A DNA stretch of 64,000 bases, from positions 388,860 to 452,859 of the forward strand of contig JACVZW010000030.1 of the NCBI GenBank assembly GCA_014654775.1. The letters run 5' to 3'. A model generated the notes under the pieces. The model ran no database searches and had not been told where the DNA came from. It worked only from the letters and a program-made list of their open reading frames with translations. Positions 7,449 through 15,516 of this stretch are shown here, piece by piece. Source of the DNA: Paracoccaceae bacterium. Its GTDB lineage: Bacteria > Pseudomonadota > Alphaproteobacteria > Rhodobacterales > Rhodobacteraceae. The position numbers were made by a program, and so were the translations under genes. Numbering within the stretch: the first letter of the stretch is position 1; every line of letters begins with the position of its first letter.

Positions 7449-8420
7449 GTGCGCGGCTGGCTGATCGAAACCCTCGGCCATCCGGCCCGTCTTCTGGACC
7501 TGCCAGATCCCGAACCCGGTCCGGGCGAGGCACTGGTAGAGATTCGCGCCTGTGGGTTGAATTTTGCCGATCTCCTGATGGCCGACGGCAAGTATCAGCA
7601 GAAACCCACCCTCCCCTTTGTCCCCGGCCTTGAACTGGCCGGAACTGTCCGCGCCCTCGGCCCCGACACGGAAGGACCTCCGCCCGGCACCCGGGTTGCG
7701 GTCTATGCCGGGCAAGGCGGGCTGGCCCAGCGCGGCTGCTTCCCGGTGGAGAACCTCCTGCCCCTGCCCGACAGCCTCTCCTTCGCCGAAGGCGCGGGGT
7801 TCCAGATCGCCTACGGCACCTCGCATCTCGCGCTGACCCACAAGGCCCGGCTGCTACCGGGCGAGACGCTTCTCGTCCTTGGCGCCGCCGGGGGCGTGGG
7901 CCTCACCGCGGTAGAGATTGGCCACCAGATGGGCGCCCGCGTCATCGCCTGCGCCCGGGGGGCCGAGAAACTCTCCCTCGCCCGCGCCGCCGGGGCGGAT
8001 GAGGTGATCGACAGTGACACGCCCGATCTAAAGGCTGCCTTGCGCGCCTTGGGCGGCGTGGATGTGGTCTATGATCCCGTCGGCGGCCCCGCCTTCGACG
8101 CAGCGCTGCGCGCCACCCGCCCGGATGGCCGCCTTCTCGCCATCGGCTTCGCCTCCGGAACCGTGCCCCAAGTGCCCGCCAACCTGCTTCTGGTCAAGAA
8201 CCTCACCGTCATCGGCTTCTGGTGGGGCGGCTACCTCGCCTTCGCGCCGCAGATCCTGCGCGACAGCCTCGCTACCCTTCTCGACTGGCAGGCAGCGGGG
8301 CGGATCAAGCCCCACATCTCCAACCTCCTGCCCTTCGAGGCCCTGCCCCAAGGGCTCGACCTCCTGCGCAGCCGCGCCGCCACCGGCAAGGTGGTGATCG
8401 AGATCCCCGAAAGCCCCTAG
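7449..8420 (+). CDS. NADPH:quinone oxidoreductase family (zinc-free MDR)
   Basis: A 323-residue medium-chain dehydrogenase/reductase. The N-terminal GroES-like part carries GEALVEIRACGLNFADLL and PFVPGLELAGTV; the Rossmann part has VLGAAGGVGLTAVEIG, then YDPVGGPAFDAALR. The zinc ligands of alcohol dehydrogenases are absent, as in Qor-type enzymes, which transfer hydride from NADPH to quinones or enoyl substrates. Start: GTG at 7449, preceded by AGAAGGG, giving the usual N-terminus (M)RGWLIE; the frame is open upstream only through noncoding-looking sequence. Its stop overlaps that of the convergent LysR gene (shared CTAG). An enoyl/acryloyl-CoA reductase activity is possible, given the TTTGCA sites upstream, but not shown. 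Confidence 0.8.
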   Translation: MRGWLIETLGHPARLLDLPDPEPGPGEALVEIRACGLNFADLLMADGKYQQKPTLPFVPGLELAGTVRALGPDTEGPPPGTRVAVYAGQGGLAQRGCFPVENLLPLPDSLSFAEGAGFQIAYGTSHLALTHKARLLPGETLLVLGAAGGVGLTAVEIGHQMGARVIACARGAEKLSLARAAGADEVIDSDTPDLKAALRALGGVDVVYDPVGGPAFDAALRATRPDGRLLAIGFASGTVPQVPANLLLVKNLTVIGFWWGGYLAFAPQILRDSLATLLDWQAAGRIKPHISNLLPFEALPQGLDLLRSRAATGKVVIEIPESP

Positions 8421-9271
8421 CAGCAATAGGCGTTGCGGATCTCCTGCCGCAGCAGCTCTGCCGCGTCGCCTTTCAACGTGGGCGCGGCATAAAGGCAGAT
8501 CATCTGCGCCCCCAAATCAGGCAGCGCACCCCGCGTCTCGATCGGGAAAAGCCCTTGCGGCATCGCATTGGTCAGCCGCGCCGATACGGCCAGATCGGCA
8601 GCCACGGTCGCCTCGATGGCCTGCTCGCTCTCTCCATCCACTGCCATCTCCCACGGGATGCCGGCCATCTCTAGCGCGGCCACCGCCCTGCGGCGGAAGT
8701 TGCAGGTGTCCTTGAACCCGATGCGCAGCGGCCGCTTCTGCCAAACCTGCCCCTCTTCCGCCCCGACCCAGACCAGCGGCCGCAGCGCCAATTCCTCTCC
8801 GCCCGGCCCCACAGCATCTTCCGTCGTCAGGATCAGGTCCAGTTCGCCCCGCTGAAACCCATCCTTCAGAAGGACCGTGAAGGACGACACCAGATTGACC
8901 CGCACGCGCGGAAACTGACCCGAGAGCCGCTTCAGAATGCCGGGAATGGCCGGATAGACAATGTCATGCGGCACGCCCAGCCTGATTTCGCCCTCGAAAC
9001 TCGACGAAGTCAGCCGCGCCAGTGCCTCATCGTTCAAGGCCAACATCTTGCGCGCAAAACCCAACAGCTGCTCCCCCTCTGGGGTAAGCGTCAGCTTGCG
9101 CGCCGCCCGTCCGAAAAGACCAAGGTTCAGCGACTCCTCAAGCCGCTTCAACTGCATCGACACCGCCGATTGAGTCAGGTTCAGAAGACCCGCCGCCCGC
9201 GTCACCCCGCCGGCATCGACCACCGCCACAAAAGACCGAAGGGCCACCAGATCAAGCGTCCGCGCCATCAT
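8417..9271 (-). CDS. LysR-family transcriptional regulator
   Basis: A 284-residue LysR regulator. The winged helix-turn-helix is at residues 3-62 (LDLVALRSFVAVVDAGGVTRAAGLLNLTQSAVSMQLKRLE), followed by the linker helix and a periplasmic-binding-protein-like effector domain from about residue 90 (EIRLGVPHDIVYPAIPGILKRL). Two adjacent ATGs (9271, 9268) follow AGGAG; the first gives 5-nt spacing. It is divergent from a DUF1127 gene, 119 bp away. Since LysR regulators usually control the neighbouring divergent gene, the DUF1127 protein is the likely target. Effector unknown. Confidence 0.88.
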   Translation of the reverse strand: MMARTLDLVALRSFVAVVDAGGVTRAAGLLNLTQSAVSMQLKRLEESLNLGLFGRAARKLTLTPEGEQLLGFARKMLALNDEALARLTSSSFEGEIRLGVPHDIVYPAIPGILKRLSGQFPRVRVNLVSSFTVLLKDGFQRGELDLILTTEDAVGPGGEELALRPLVWVGAEEGQVWQKRPLRIGFKDTCNFRRRAVAALEMAGIPWEMAVDGESEQAIEATVAADLAVSARLTNAMPQGLFPIETRGALPDLGAQMICLYAAPTLKGDAAELLRQEIRNAYCC

Positions 9272-9390
9272 CACATCTCCTGATGTCAATCCAAAAAATC
9301 ATTCATTTTTCAAATGCCACATCCTCGGGCATGTTTCAACCATCCTGATCCGACAACCACGGATCATCATCAACCGGAATGGAATTGATC

Positions 9391-9624
9391 ATGGCATACC
9401 CCCTCTCCACAGCCCTTGGCCGCCCCGCCCGCCGCCGCATGCCGTTGCTGCGCCTGCTGCAGCGCATCATGATCCTGCGCCACGAACGGCGCGCGCTCGC
9501 CCGGCTGGACGACCACCTGCTCGCCGATATCGGCCTCACCCCCGATGCCGCCCGGATCGAAAGCGAGCGCCCGCTCTGGGACGCACCCGCGCATTGGCAT
9601 CACCCCGACCGAGCCATCAGGTGA
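9391..9624 (+). CDS. DUF1127-family small protein
   Basis: A 77-residue basic protein with the DUF1127/YjiS-like signature in its second half (ERRALARLDDHLLADIGLTPDAARIESERPLW). It begins at the ATG at 9391, preceded by GGAAT; a second in-frame ATG at 9379 would add four residues. Proteins with this arginine-rich domain in other alphaproteobacteria have been linked to RNA binding and phosphate or stress-related RNA turnover, so a regulatory rather than enzymatic role is likely. It stands alone between the divergent LysR regulator and the heat-shock-type promoter of the next gene. Confidence 0.8.
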   Translation: MAYPLSTALGRPARRRMPLLRLLQRIMILRHERRALARLDDHLLADIGLTPDAARIESERPLWDAPAHWHHPDRAIR

Positions 9625-9684
9625 AATCTGATAAAACGCAGGAAAAAAGACGACTCGTGAATAGACCGTTTCCCACGCAAGCGT

Positions 9685-9713
9685 CTTGAAATCGAAGCTG
9701 CGGCTCCCGATAT
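9685..9713 (+). promoter_or_regulatory. RpoH (sigma-32)-type promoter of the Bax-inhibitor gene
   Basis: CTTGAA at 9685-9690 (followed by A) and CCCGATAT at 9706-9713 are 15 bp apart, close to the heat-shock consensus CTTGAAA / CCCCATNT. The predicted start near 9720 leaves a leader of about 55 nt to the ATG at 9776. In this family the RpoHI/RpoHII factors also answer to singlet oxygen. Confidence 0.6.
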
Positions 9714-9775
9714 TGGCACCATCCGGCCTGTGGGATGCCAACCCGCAGCCGAAGGCTCAACATCGGAGGCTTCAC

Positions 9776-10510
9776 ATGGCTGAATACCAGACGATCCGTT
9801 CGGTCGGCGCAGGCGCCCGGACCGCTCAGATCGACGCAGGGCTTCGCGCCCACATGAACAAGGTCTACGGGCTTATGTCCGTGGGCATGCTGCTGACCGG
9901 CGGCGTGGCTTGGGCGGTCGGCACCACGGACCTGCTCAATTTCCTGCGCACGCCGGAAGGCGGCATGACGATCCTCGGCTGGGTGGTGATGTTTGCCCCC
10001 CTCGCGATGGTCTTCGCGTTCGGCGCGGCCATCAACCGCCTGTCGCAGGCGGCGGCGCAGCTGTTCTTTTACACCTTCGCCGCGGTGATGGGTCTCTCCA
10101 TCGCGTGGATCTTCAAGGCCTTCACCGGCGTCTCCATCGCGCAGACCTTCCTCGTGACGGCGATCGCCTTCGCGGGTCTCTCGCTCTGGGGCTACACCAC
10201 GAAGAAAGACCTGTCGGGTATGGGCACGTTCCTGATGATGGGCCTGATCGGCCTCATCGTCGCCTCGATCGTGAACCTGTTCCTCGGGTCCGGCGCTCTG
10301 GCCTTCGCCATCTCGGTGATCGGTCTGTTGATCTTCGCGGGCCTGACCGCCTTCGACACGCAGAACATCAAGAACACCTACCTCCAGCATGCGCAGTATG
10401 GGGATGAAGAATGGCTCGGCAAATCCGCCATCATGGGCGCGCTCAGCCTCTACATGAACTTCATCAACATCTTCATGTTCCTGCTGCAGTTCCTCGGCAA
10501 CCGCGAATAA
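9776..10510 (+). CDS. Bax inhibitor-1/YccA family membrane protein
   Basis: A 244-residue integral membrane protein with about seven transmembrane segments and the BI-1 family hallmark near its end (GLTAFDTQNIKNTY, with the conserved Asp, then LSLYMNFINIFMFLLQFLG). GGAGG precedes the ATG at 9776. The E. coli relative YccA is a substrate and modulator of the FtsH protease and other family members leak Ca2+, so a role in membrane stress or quality control is likely. The RpoH-like promoter upstream and the strong terminator downstream make it a single-gene heat-shock-type unit. Confidence 0.9.
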   Translation: MAEYQTIRSVGAGARTAQIDAGLRAHMNKVYGLMSVGMLLTGGVAWAVGTTDLLNFLRTPEGGMTILGWVVMFAPLAMVFAFGAAINRLSQAAAQLFFYTFAAVMGLSIAWIFKAFTGVSIAQTFLVTAIAFAGLSLWGYTTKKDLSGMGTFLMMGLIGLIVASIVNLFLGSGALAFAISVIGLLIFAGLTAFDTQNIKNTYLQHAQYGDEEWLGKSAIMGALSLYMNFINIFMFLLQFLGNRE

Positions 10511-10535
10511 CGCGCGGCTGACACGGAAACGGACA

Positions 10536-10563
10536 GGGCCGGTCGCGAGACCGGCCCTTTTCC
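10536..10563 (+). terminator. Rho-independent terminator after the Bax-inhibitor gene
   Basis: GGGCCGGTC (10536-10544), loop GCGA and GACCGGCCC (10549-10557) form a perfect 9-bp stem followed by TTTTCC. It lies 26 bp after the stop codon. Confidence 0.9.
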
Positions 10564-10583
10564 ATTTCGCCTTGCCCGTCGCA

Positions 10584-11096
10584 TCAGGGCGCGATCTGCC
10601 GCATCATCCGCACCGCCGGAAAGATGATCCCCGGCGCCAGCGGCACATCCACCTCGTGCAGCACACGGAACCCCAGCGCATCGTAGAAGGGGATCGCCGT
10701 GCGCGTCGACATGCAGTCCAGCCAGCGGATGCCGTGGCGCAGTGCGTCGACGATGATCTCGCTCATCACCGCGCTGCCCACCCCCTGCCGCAACCGCGCA
10801 GGATCGACCGCCACATGCCGCACATGCGCCGTCTGCGGCGCATCCTGCCCATGGCCCGGCGCGGCCATGCTCCAGCCGCCCGCGCCGATCACCTGCCCCT
10901 CATCCGTCTCGGCCAGAAAGTACCGCCCCGAAGCTACCAGTTCCGGTCGCGCGCGCGAGATGATGGGCAAGGCCGTCACCAGAACGGAGGGCTTGTAATC
11001 CCCCTTCAGAAGCCGGGGATAGCTGCGTGCCAGCAAGCGATCCACGGCGGCAAGGTCCGCAGGCTTGGCACGGCGAAGGGTGAGGGTGTGATCCAT
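10584..11096 (-). CDS. GNAT-family N-acetyltransferase
   Basis: A 170-residue single-domain GNAT protein. The acetyl-CoA site is seen in VRHVAVDPARLRQGVGSAVMSEI (about residues 91-113; consensus Q/RxxGxG/A), followed by the helix-strand CMSTRTAIPFYDALGFRVLHEVDVPL. The substrate (amino acid, amine, protein or antibiotic) cannot be inferred. The ATG at 11096 lacks a strong ribosome-binding site. It sits between the Bax-inhibitor terminator and the rpmG terminator, both pointing toward it, so it is probably transcribed alone. Confidence 0.85.
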   Translation of the reverse strand: MDHTLTLRRAKPADLAAVDRLLARSYPRLLKGDYKPSVLVTALPIISRARPELVASGRYFLAETDEGQVIGAGGWSMAAPGHGQDAPQTAHVRHVAVDPARLRQGVGSAVMSEIIVDALRHGIRWLDCMSTRTAIPFYDALGFRVLHEVDVPLAPGIIFPAVRMMRQIAP

Positions 11097-11140
11097 CGCG
11101 GGCAGCTAGCGCAACTTCCGCGCGAGGAAACCCCCAGCAC

Positions 11141-11170
11141 CAAAAGAAAAGGCCGCCCCGAAGGACGGCC
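11141..11170 (-). terminator. Rho-independent terminator after rpmG
   Basis: On the minus strand GGCCGTCC-TTCG-GGGCGGCC (11170-11151) forms an 8-bp stem with one G-U pair and a stable UUCG loop. TTTTCTTTT (11150-11142) follows. It lies 24 bp past the rpmG stop. Confidence 0.88.
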
Positions 11171-11194
11171 CGATCTCGGACGGTGGGCAAGACC

Positions 11195-11362
11195 CTACTT
11201 GATCTTGCCTTCCTTGTATTCCACATGCTCGCGCTTGACGGGGTCGTACTTCTTCACGACCATCTTTTCGGTCATGGTGCGGGCGTTCTTCTTGGTCACG
11301 TAGAAATGCCCGGTCCCCGCCGTCGAGTTCAGACGGATCTTGATCGTCGTCGGCTTCGCCAT
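11195..11362 (-). CDS. rpmG: 50S ribosomal protein L33
   Basis: A complete 55-residue L33 of the large ribosomal subunit ([26 protein letters not shown]..., ending YKEGKIK). This is a cysteine-free form: the Zn-binding CxxC pairs of the other L33 paralogue type are absent, as usual in proteobacteria. AGGAGA precedes the ATG at 11362 and a strong terminator follows. It is transcribed alone, not with rpmB. The longer open frame upstream of this Met is noncoding sequence. Confidence 0.97.
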   Translation of the reverse strand: MAKPTTIKIRLNSTAGTGHFYVTKKNARTMTEKMVVKKYDPVKREHVEYKEGKIK

Positions 11363-11531
11363 AGTCGTCTCTCCTAGAACGGGGAAACGCACAGGCCCCC
11401 GCGAAATCTCTTGAAGCCCGCCTTTTACTTGGGGAGGCGGCAGAGTCAACAGCCAAACCGCCCGCCACCCATCAAATTGCGCGCCTTGCGGCGCAAGCCT
11501 TTTCAGGTCGCCTGCGCGGCCTGCGCCGCTT

Positions 11532-11590
11532 GGCTCCGCCGGGGGTACCCCCCGGACCCCCGGAGTGTTTTTGGCCAAGATGAAGGAAGC
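11532..11590 (+). repeat. Dispersed intergenic element (GGAGTGTTTTTGGCCAAGATGAAG type)
   Basis: A GC-rich stretch (GGGGGTACCCCCCGGACCCCC) is followed by GGAGTGTTTTTGGCCAAGATGAAG. The AAGATGAA core with a preceding GAG-T-TTT box recurs at 2114-2209, 2336-2431, 16741-16790 and 29563-29610. It lies between the 5' end of rpmG and the 3' end of rnpB. Confidence 0.6.
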
Positions 11591-11660
11591 CTCGTTTCCA
11601 CCGGCCCCAATGCTACGGGGGTGCAGGGCGAAGCCCCCTATGTCTCCCTCCGATCAGAAC

Positions 11661-12055
11661 ACGCGCGGATGGCCTATAAGCCGGATTCTGTCCGGGGGTT
11701 GCCCCCCTGGATGACCATTCCTCTGCCGACCGTGTCACCACGGCGGTCAAGCTGCCAACCCGGGCCTCTGGGCTGAAGCGTCCCTGCGGAGGTCTCTGCC
11801 AGAGGCAGACCTTTCCGCGCGAGGCCCCTATTCGGCATTGCTCCGGGTGGGGCTTGCCGTGCCGTCCCGGTTGCCCGGTCCGCGGTGGGCTCTTACCCCA
11901 CCGTTTCACCATCACCCGGGCGAACCCGGGCAGACTCTTCTCTGTGGCGCTTTCCCTGGGGTCGCCCCCGCCGGGCGTTACCCGGCACCCTTGCTTCATG
12001 GAGTCCGGACTTTCCTCGAAGCTTTCGCCCCGCGGTCATCCGGCCATCCGCGCGT
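11661..12055 (-). ncRNA. rnpB: RNase P RNA, bacterial type A
   Basis: The catalytic RNA of RNase P, which cleaves 5' leaders from pre-tRNAs, lies on the minus strand. The 5' end carries the conserved GAGGAAAGTCCGGACTCC and the 3' end CAGAATCCGGCTTATAGGCC. Terminal strands ACGCGCGGATGGCC (from 12055) and GGCCATCCGCGCGT (to 11661) pair perfectly to close helix P1, which sets the boundaries. The GC-rich middle contains the expected paired arms, for example the GGGTGATGGTGAAACGGTGGGG region. Length is about 395 nt, normal for alphaproteobacteria. The open reading frames covering this interval on either strand are spurious. Confidence 0.95.
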
Positions 12056-12085
12056 CAGCGGGCTTACGCCGCGCCCGCCCTCGCG

Positions 12086-12751
12086 TCAAGTCGGGCCCCC
12101 GTCTACCGGGAAGCGCAGGGCAAGCTCTGCCGCAAGCCCCGCATCCACCGCATCGACCGGCCCCTCGGCCCAAGGCCGGAACCGCAGGCGAAAGGCCCGC
12201 AGGATCAGCCCTTCCTCCCCGTCCGGATATCCGAAGCGGCGCGCATGGCCGAGGAACTCGGCCGGGCGACCGACGCTTCGCCCTTCGGGCCAGACCGACA
12301 GCCCGGCCATCGCAAGCCTGCGCCAATCAAAGCGCGGCCCCGGATCGGACTTGCGCGCCGGTGCCATGTCGGAATGCCCGATCACCCGTTCAGGACGGAT
12401 CGCCCAGCGTGCGGTGATCCCCGCCAACACCCGCTCCAGCGCCGCCATTTGAGGTTCGGGAAAGGGCTGCGCGCCCGTATTGGCCAACTCAATCCCGATG
12501 GACCGGGAATTGACATCCGTCACCCCCCCCCAAGCGCCCGCGCCCGCATGCCAGGCGCGCATCGCCTCATCCACCAGCTGCTCCACCCCGCCATCCTCGG
12601 CGATCAACCAATGCGCCGACACCTCATGCGCCGGATCGCACAGCCGCGCGCGCGCCTCGGCAGCGCTGGCCATGGCGGTGTAATGAATCACGATCAGATC
12701 GGGCCGGGCACCCCCGCGCCGTTCCCCGCAATTCGGTGACGGAAAGCTCAC
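12086..12751 (-). CDS. N-acetylmuramoyl-L-alanine amidase (AmpD/Amidase_2 type)
   Basis: A 221-residue cytoplasmic zinc amidase that should cut the bond between N-acetylmuramic acid and L-alanine in recycled muropeptides. Visible zinc and catalytic residues: H in DLIVIHYTAM, the HEVSAHWLIAEDG segment, and VIGHSDMAPARKSDPGPRFDW with the last His and Asp ligands. No signal peptide, so it fits AmpD-type recycling rather than periplasmic cell division. The start is set by overlap: GTG at 12751 shares GTGA with the stop of the upstream lipoprotein gene, implying translational coupling. A Met further upstream lies inside the lipoprotein frame. Confidence 0.85.
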   Translation of the reverse strand: MSFPSPNCGERRGGARPDLIVIHYTAMASAAEARARLCDPAHEVSAHWLIAEDGGVEQLVDEAMRAWHAGAGAWGGVTDVNSRSIGIELANTGAQPFPEPQMAALERVLAGITARWAIRPERVIGHSDMAPARKSDPGPRFDWRRLAMAGLSVWPEGRSVGRPAEFLGHARRFGYPDGEEGLILRAFRLRFRPWAEGPVDAVDAGLAAELALRFPVDGGPT

Positions 12752-13539
12752 TGCAGCCGGAACGGCCGCGGGTCCCAAGCACAGGCGAAACCATCGCCAT
12801 CCGGGTCCAGCCCGCGGCGATCCCGCTCCGGCCCACCCGCCGCCAGAAAGGCCTGTTGCGCCAGATCGGGCGAGGCATAGCGCGCACAGGCCGCCTGCGG
12901 ATCGGTGAACCGCAGGGAAGACCGCGAATGCACCTGCGTGCCGGGGCTATGCGTGGTCGACAGCGCATATTGCACGATGTTCGGCCCCGTCTCGGTGCGT
13001 TCCGGTACGGCCGTCGGTTGGATCACCTGATATTGCGCCCGATTGCGCGCCAGACGTTCCGCATCGCTTTCAATCGTCTCGCGCTGCGACACTGCTGCGA
13101 AATCCTGCTCGTCCGAGATGCCGGTGTTATTGTGCACCATCTCGCCAGATTGCGGCGCGATGGTCGCGGGCGCGTTGCCGCGCGGACGGTTCGGATCGTT
13201 CGGATCGAAAGCCGCCACAGCGCCCGCGCCTTGCGCCATGGGATCGGGAAAGACCACAGGCGCGGGCTGCGTCGCAGAAAGCGGCGCCGTCCCCGTCGCC
13301 CGGTCGATCGCCGCCGCCGCCAGATCGGGAGAGAAGCCGCCCGCCGGGGCCGCAGGGGCCATGGCGGTGCCGAAGGGCGCGACCGGCGTCACCGGCGTCG
13401 CGGAACGGGGGGCCGCAGCCGCCTGTTCGCGCAGATAGCTGTTATAGTCGTTGAACCCCACACCGGCGGCAGAATTTGGCACACTCTGGTTGCAGGCGGC
13501 CAAGGCCACGGTCAGGGCAAGCATTACGACAGAACGCAT
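12748..13539 (-). CDS. Lipoprotein with C-terminal excalibur-like domain
   Basis: A 263-residue probable lipoprotein. Residues 1-16 (MRSVVMLALTVALAAC) form a signal peptide with lipobox ALAAC, so the protein should be membrane-anchored via Cys16. The middle is Ala/Pro-rich and low in complexity. The end (GPERDRRGLDPDGDGFACAWDPRPFR) looks like the small calcium-binding excalibur motif (DxDGDGxxC), preceded by CARYASPDLAQQAFLAAGG. GAGG upstream supports the ATG at 13539; the longer frame to 13656 overlaps gatA. It is coupled by a 4-bp overlap to the amidase, suggesting a cell-wall role, but this pairing is inference. Confidence 0.75.
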   Translation of the reverse strand: MRSVVMLALTVALAACNQSVPNSAAGVGFNDYNSYLREQAAAAPRSATPVTPVAPFGTAMAPAAPAGGFSPDLAAAAIDRATGTAPLSATQPAPVVFPDPMAQGAGAVAAFDPNDPNRPRGNAPATIAPQSGEMVHNNTGISDEQDFAAVSQRETIESDAERLARNRAQYQVIQPTAVPERTETGPNIVQYALSTTHSPGTQVHSRSSLRFTDPQAACARYASPDLAQQAFLAAGGPERDRRGLDPDGDGFACAWDPRPFRLQ

Positions 13540-13571
13540 CTTCACGCCTCGGTTTCCTTCGATCCGGCAGA

Positions 13572-15050
13572 TTACCACCATTTGGTGGGTTTTGCCACAA
13601 AGCCCGCCGCTTGTTCGAGCACATAGGCGTGATTCAGCAGGTCCCCCTCCTCCCACGGCCGCCCGATCAGTTGCAGCCCCAAGGGCAGCCCCTGTTTGTC
13701 CAGCCCCACAGGAACCGAAATACCGGGAAGCCCCGCAAGGTTGACCGTCACGGTGAAGACGTCGTTCAGATACATCTCGATCGGGTCCGCCGACGACATC
13801 TCGCCAAGGCCGAAGGCCGCGCTCGGCGTGGCGGGCGTCAGGATCGCATCCACGCCTGCCGCGAAGGCCTGTTCGAAGTCGCGCTTGATCAGCGCCCGCA
13901 CCTTCCGCGCGCGGTTGTAATAGGCGTCATAGAACCCCGCCGACAGCACATAGGTCCCGATCATCACCCGCCGCTGGACCTCCTTGCCGAACCCTTCGGC
14001 ACGGGTCTTCTCGTACATCTCGGTGATGCCGTCCCCCGCCGCCAGCTTGGCCCGATGCCCATAGCGCACCCCGTCATAGCGGGCGAGGTTCGACGACGCC
14101 TCTGCGGGCGCAATCACGTAATAGGCGGGCAGCGCGTATTTCGTATGGGGCAGCGAGATATCGACGATCTCCGCCCCCGCATCGCGCAGCATCGCCGCGC
14201 CGTCCGACCACAGCTTTTCGATCTCGGCGCGCATCCCCTCCATCCGGTATTCGCGCGGCAGGCCGATCTTCTTGCCCCGGATATCCCCCGTCAGCGCCGC
14301 CTCGAAATCCGGCACCGGCAGGTCGGCGGATGTGGAATCCTTCGGATCATGTCCCGCCATCGCCTGCAAGAAGATCGCCGCATCCCGCACCGTCTTCGTC
14401 ATCGGCCCCGCTTGATCGAGGCTCGAGGCAAAGGCCACGATCCCCCAGCGGCTGACCCGCCCATAGGTGGGCTTGATCCCCACGATCCCAGTAAAGGCCG
14501 CAGGCTGGCGGATCGACCCGCCGGTATCGGTGCCGGTCGCGGCAAGGCACAGATCACCCGCCACCGCCGCCGCCGACCCGCCCGACGATCCGCCCGGCGT
14601 CAGCCGACGGTCATCCACCTTCCACGGGTTTACCGCATTGCCATAGCACGAGGTTTCATTGCTGGACCCCATGGCAAACTCGTCCATGTTCAGCTTGCCC
14701 AGCATCACCGCGCCCGCCTCGAACAGCTTTGTGGTGACGGTCGATTCATATTCCGGCGTAAAGCCGCCAAGGATGTTCGACGCCGCCTGCGACGGCACGC
14801 CCTTCGTGCAGAACAGGTCCTTGATCCCCAGCGGAATGCCGCACATCGACGGCGCATCGCCCGCCTTGATCCGCGCCTCCGCCGTCCGCGCCTGTTCCAG
14901 CGCGATGTCGGGCGTCTTGTGGACAAAGGCCCCAAGGTCATCGGCGGCATCGATGGCCGTCAGGCAGGCCATGGTCAGGTCCGTGGCGGAAATCTCGCCC
15001 TTGCGCAGCGCATCCCGCGCCGCCGCTATCGTCCAGCTGTTCGCGCTCAT
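13572..15050 (-). CDS. gatA: Asp-tRNA(Asn)/Glu-tRNA(Gln) amidotransferase subunit A
   Basis: A 492-residue amidase-signature enzyme. As GatA it releases ammonia from glutamine for conversion of misacylated Glu-tRNA(Gln) or Asp-tRNA(Asn). The Ser-cisSer-Lys triad is visible: Lys in [14 protein letters not shown], the Gly/Ser-rich [16 protein letters not shown], and Ser in [16 protein letters not shown]. Its length and its order after gatC match the family. The gatC stop and gatA start overlap by 4 bp (ATGA), so the subunits are translationally coupled. gatB is not adjacent and must lie outside the window. Confidence 0.96.
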   Translation of the reverse strand: MSANSWTIAAARDALRKGEISATDLTMACLTAIDAADDLGAFVHKTPDIALEQARTAEARIKAGDAPSMCGIPLGIKDLFCTKGVPSQAASNILGGFTPEYESTVTTKLFEAGAVMLGKLNMDEFAMGSSNETSCYGNAVNPWKVDDRRLTPGGSSGGSAAAVAGDLCLAATGTDTGGSIRQPAAFTGIVGIKPTYGRVSRWGIVAFASSLDQAGPMTKTVRDAAIFLQAMAGHDPKDSTSADLPVPDFEAALTGDIRGKKIGLPREYRMEGMRAEIEKLWSDGAAMLRDAGAEIVDISLPHTKYALPAYYVIAPAEASSNLARYDGVRYGHRAKLAAGDGITEMYEKTRAEGFGKEVQRRVMIGTYVLSAGFYDAYYNRARKVRALIKRDFEQAFAAGVDAILTPATPSAAFGLGEMSSADPIEMYLNDVFTVTVNLAGLPGISVPVGLDKQGLPLGLQLIGRPWEEGDLLNHAYVLEQAAGFVAKPTKWW

Positions 15051-15334
15051 TCCACCACCTTCGGCACGGCAAAGAACCCCTCGCGCGCATCCGGCGCATT
15101 CTTCAGAACCTGCGACTGGATATTCCCATCCGTCACCTCGTCCTTGCGCCGCTTCAGGCGCATGGGAGTGACCGATGTCATCGGCTCCACCCCTGTGACA
15201 TCCACCTCGTTCAACTGTTCCATGAAGGTCAGGATGCCCGAAAGCTCTCCGGCCAGCGCCGGCAGATCGGCCTCTTCCACCCGGATACGGGCCAGTTTCG
15301 CCACACGGCGCGCGGTGTCGATATCGATGGACAT
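15047..15334 (-). CDS. gatC: Asp-tRNA(Asn)/Glu-tRNA(Gln) amidotransferase subunit C
   Basis: The 95-residue GatC subunit, which wraps around GatA and stabilises the GatCAB complex. Family features: [51 protein letters not shown] and the end [33 protein letters not shown]. The ATG at 15334 gives the usual N-terminus; the frame extends 21 codons upstream without similarity. First gene of the gatC-gatA unit, divergent from the UPF0173 hydrolase. Confidence 0.96.
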   Translation of the reverse strand: MSIDIDTARRVAKLARIRVEEADLPALAGELSGILTFMEQLNEVDVTGVEPMTSVTPMRLKRRKDEVTDGNIQSQVLKNAPDAREGFFAVPKVVE

Positions 15335-15516
15335 GGGTCTTTCCCCTGTTCTGATACCCGCCCGTTTAGCCCCCCGCCCCCAATCCCGCAAGGGCATGGA
15401 CAGGACAATCCCCGCTCATGCACAGCCTCTGCGCCCGAGGGGCCATTTCCCTTGGCCGGCCAGCCGCTAGCTTGGCCATCAGCACCCTTCCCCGACCAGA
15501 TCAAGGAGACAGAGAC

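Noticed and set aside
7322..7591. 89-residue frame on the minus strand ending CESCQEFVAKRNAK
   Set aside because: Most of it is antisense to the oxidoreductase gene, there is no ribosome-binding site, and the pair of cysteines alone is not evidence of a gene.
11613..12452. Open frames inside the rnpB region
   Set aside because: They run through the conserved RNase P RNA helices; the RNA gene explains the sequence.
13476..15470. 664-residue frame antisense to gatA and gatC
   Set aside because: Low-complexity Arg/His content and coverage of two certain genes; typical of GC-rich DNA.
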